DNA from: Clostridiaceae bacterium OM02-2AC
GTDB lineage: Bacteria > Bacillota_I > Bacilli_A > Erysipelotrichales > Erysipelotrichaceae
DNA: 64,000 nucleotides
Reading direction: 5' to 3'
Assembly (NCBI GenBank): GCA_003481775.1
Contig: QULU01000027.1
Coordinates: 1 to 64,000, forward strand
Of the stretch, positions 62,068-64,000 are shown one piece after another. The notes under the pieces were generated by a model. That model ran no database searches, was not told where the DNA came from, and saw only the letters and a list, made by a program, of their open reading frames with translations. A program made the position numbers and the translations under genes. The stretch's first letter is position 1, and the number at the start of each line of letters is the position of its first letter.

Positions 62068-62925
62068 ATGGCGATAAAACTGATAGCACTGGATCTGGAT
62101 GGAACGCTGCTGACCACGCAGAAAACGATTGATGAGGAAACGAAAAAACGTCTGATCAAGGCACAGGAGATGGGAATTTCCATAACAATAGCTACTGGAC
62201 GAGATAAGGGTGGTATCGATTTTGTATATGAACCGCTGGAGCTTGAGCACAGAGGCAATAATTTTGTGGCAGGAGTAAACGGACAGATTATTTATGATTT
62301 TCATAAAAAGGAATATTATGTGGATAAGGTGCTGGATGGCAAGGATGCAAAAAAAGTGATGGCACTGGGGATGAAATATAATTTTGAGGTCATCAGCTGC
62401 TGCGGCTATGATTTCTATGATTTGATATCCAAGCGTCTGAAGGCGATGAAAAAGGTGCGCAGTGTTGTGTTTGGACGCCCGATGGATTATGGATTTAATC
62501 AGGGAAAGCGAAATTTCATACCGCTGGAGGATGCAGAATATGAGATTACGCAGGATGTAAATAAGTTTGTACTGATACAGACGGCCTCCTTTTTCAAGAA
62601 GCATTTACCGCATCTGCGTAAGGAATTAGAGGATTATGAATTGCTGGAGGTCGGTCCTGCATGGATTGAGGTTATGCCGAAGGGCGTATCCAAGGCGAGT
62701 GCGTTGTTGCGAATCGGTGAAAAGCTGGGAATCTCTACGGAGGAAATGATGGCGTTTGGAGATGCGGAAAACGATATGGAAATGATCAAAACCGTGAAGT
62801 ACGGCATCGCGATGGGAAATGCCATGGAATCCCTGAAAAAGGCAGCATGGGATGTCACCGATACCAATGATCAGATGGGAATTGCAAAGGCACTGGATAA
62901 ATATGTATTTACAGCAGGGGAGTAA
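62068..62925 (+). CDS. HAD-superfamily Cof-type phosphatase
   Basis: This is a 285-residue protein. Motif I is LIALDLDGTLLTTQK, motif II ITIATGRDKGG (Thr), motif III Lys in PKGVSKASALLRI, and motif IV FGDAENDMEMIKTVKYGIAMGN. The cap is of the IIB type. Sugar-phosphate phosphatase activity is likely; the substrate is unknown. Confidence 0.93.
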   Translation: MAIKLIALDLDGTLLTTQKTIDEETKKRLIKAQEMGISITIATGRDKGGIDFVYEPLELEHRGNNFVAGVNGQIIYDFHKKEYYVDKVLDGKDAKKVMALGMKYNFEVISCCGYDFYDLISKRLKAMKKVRSVVFGRPMDYGFNQGKRNFIPLEDAEYEITQDVNKFVLIQTASFFKKHLPHLRKELEDYELLEVGPAWIEVMPKGVSKASALLRIGEKLGISTEEMMAFGDAENDMEMIKTVKYGIAMGNAMESLKKAAWDVTDTNDQMGIAKALDKYVFTAGE

Positions 62926-62937
62926 GCTCTCCTTTTT

Positions 62938-62971
62938 TATAAAAAAAGCTGTCATGGAGTATGACAGCTTT
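62938..62971 (-). terminator. Terminator of the ybaK-like gene
   Basis: AAAGCTGTCAT pairs with ATGACAGCTTT around GGAGT, with a T run on the minus strand. It overlaps the stop of the minus-strand gene at 62970. Confidence 0.8.
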
Positions 62972-63452
62972 AGGCGTCACAGATGATATCTGCTGTTTCG
63001 GCATGAATCAGCTTGAGCAGGTCATCCGGTTGCATTTTGATCTGTACACCGATTTTTCCGCCGCTGAACATCATGGCAGGAAGCCGGGTACAGCTCTCGT
63101 GCACAAAGGTACGGAATTGCTTCTTCATGCCAATAGGGGAACAGCCTCCGCGTACATAGCCTGTTAGTTTGTTGATATCCTTTACATGAATCATTTCCAC
63201 GGATTTCACACCGGCAGCTTTCGCACATTTCTTCAGGTGCAGCTCATACGCAACCGGAATTACGAAAACGATATATTCCTTCGTGTTCGCAACCGTTACC
63301 AGTGTTTTGAAAACCTGTTCCGGATCCTCCTGCAGCTGCTTCGCTACCGCCAGACCGGCGACAGGCTCTGTTCCATGTGCATAGCTGAACACTTCATATG
63401 GCAGCCTGTTGCTGTCAAGAATGCGCATGGCATTCGTTTTCTGTATTTTCAT
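62970..63452 (-). CDS. ybaK: YbaK/EbsC-type Cys-tRNA(Pro) deacylase
   Basis: This 160-residue protein starts after GGAGGT. It has the YbaK fold: KTNAMRILDSNRLPYEVFSY at the N-terminus, PEQVFKTLVTV with the conserved Lys, a long central segment (VIPVAYELHLKKCAKAAGVK) and GYVRGGCSPIGMKKQF, the family signature loop. It clears cysteine mischarged on tRNA-Pro. Confidence 0.93.
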   Translation of the reverse strand: MKIQKTNAMRILDSNRLPYEVFSYAHGTEPVAGLAVAKQLQEDPEQVFKTLVTVANTKEYIVFVIPVAYELHLKKCAKAAGVKSVEMIHVKDINKLTGYVRGGCSPIGMKKQFRTFVHESCTRLPAMMFSGGKIGVQIKMQPDDLLKLIHAETADIICDA

Positions 63453-63567
63453 TGCAGTACCTCCACGTTGTGCATTCAGTATAGCATTCTTTTTTTTCTT
63501 CTTCCAGTATGATTTTACTTCTGAAGGTATTCATTGTATAATCCTATTCATAAGGGGCGTGATAGAA

Positions 63568-64000
63568 ATGATACAGATGATTGTAATGGATATGGATGGA
63601 ACACTGCTGACAAGCGAAAATAAGATTTCACCGAAAACAAAGGAGCTGCTGCTGCGTGTGCAGCAACAGGGGGTACGTCTTGTTCTGGCTAGCGGAAGAA
63701 GCTATTGCAAGCTGCTGGAATATGCCAAGGAGCTTTGTATGGATGCATACGGAGGTTATCTGCTGGAGGTCAACGGTTTGATTCTGTATGATCTTGCAAG
63801 TGGAAAGCGCCACATTCGCAAGCAGATGGGACGCATTGAAATGGAAGAGCTTTTTACATATTTCCGACAATGGGATGTTGAATTTATGGCGCAGTTTGAT
63901 GACGGATTGTATGATTATAATCCGGAAAGTATCATCAAGGAAAAAGCGGAATATCGCAGGATACACAATCTGGGAGAGGATTATCCATGGACGGGAGGTG
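63568..64000 (+). CDS. HAD-superfamily Cof-type phosphatase (truncated by window end)
   Basis: The open frame starts at 63568 with AAGGGG upstream and runs off the window after 144 codons. Motif I is MIVMDMDGTLLTSEN and motif II is LVLASGRSY. The cap domain begins at about residue 80. It is a third Cof-type enzyme within 7 kb. Confidence 0.88.
   Translation, partial: MIQMIVMDMDGTLLTSENKISPKTKELLLRVQQQGVRLVLASGRSYCKLLEYAKELCMDAYGGYLLEVNGLILYDLASGKRHIRKQMGRIEMEELFTYFRQWDVEFMAQFDDGLYDYNPESIIKEKAEYRRIHNLGEDYPWTGG

Overview
The window looks like a chromosome segment of a low-GC Firmicute, most probably Erysipelotrichaceae. The layout (split transketolase, ThiT with a THI box, SufC/SufB-type pair, many Cof-type HAD phosphatases, NagA/NagB) would suit Clostridium innocuum or a close relative. 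That assignment is inferred from gene content and style, not from a search.

Region 1 (1 to about 29.2 kb) is part of an integrative conjugative element whose left end lies outside the window. From 1 to 13.5 kb there is a plus-strand mobilisation/conjugation module. It holds small unknown proteins, a P-loop kinase-like protein, an OB-fold-like protein, a MazF/PemK-like protein, a ribbon-helix-helix protein, a HAD 5'-nucleotidase-like protein, a MobL-type relaxase, a VirD4/TraG coupling ATPase, a pentapeptide-repeat protein, a membrane protein with Ig-like domains and a toprim protein. Two families of non-coding elements run through it: a leader of about 195 bp upstream of several genes (three full copies and one partial) and ten copies of a TGGCAA/TTGCCA dyad. 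A hairpin cluster followed by many GTAATAC repeats lies just before the ribbon-helix-helix and relaxase genes and is a good candidate origin of transfer.

Region 2 (13.5 to 27.4 kb) is cargo and wreckage inside the element. It has a surface-protein tail, a dead metK, a dead ISL3 element and a frameshifted AlbA_2 protein. These are followed by a strikingly A+T-rich minus-strand cluster for an azoline/azole-type ribosomal peptide (RiPP): Cys/Ser-rich precursor, McbB-like protein, nitroreductase-like protein, two YcaO proteins, an E1-like/RRE protein, a SagB-type oxidase and an ABC exporter. The cargo is bracketed by two imperfect direct repeats. The right one is a deleted, in-frame fusion of two genes from the left one. 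A large serine recombinase (27.8 to 29.1 kb) closes the element.

Region 3 (29.2 to 31.5 kb) is a junction with a pair of direct repeats of about 113 bp, a chimeric transposase fragment and thiT under a TPP riboswitch.

Region 4 (31.5 to 64 kb) is ordinary chromosome: pepT, tex, transketolase subunits, a D,D-carboxypeptidase divergent from a VanR/VanS-like system that carries an extra histidine-less kinase paralogue, an ACT protein with a UPF0210 protein, a sufC/sufB-type pair, two MerR regulators with classical 19-bp-spacer operators, a thermonuclease, a flavodiiron protein, nagA, nagB and several HAD phosphatases. Between nagA and the next gene lie three tandem copies of what appears to be a small RNA gene with C-rich loops. 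I do not recognise this family.
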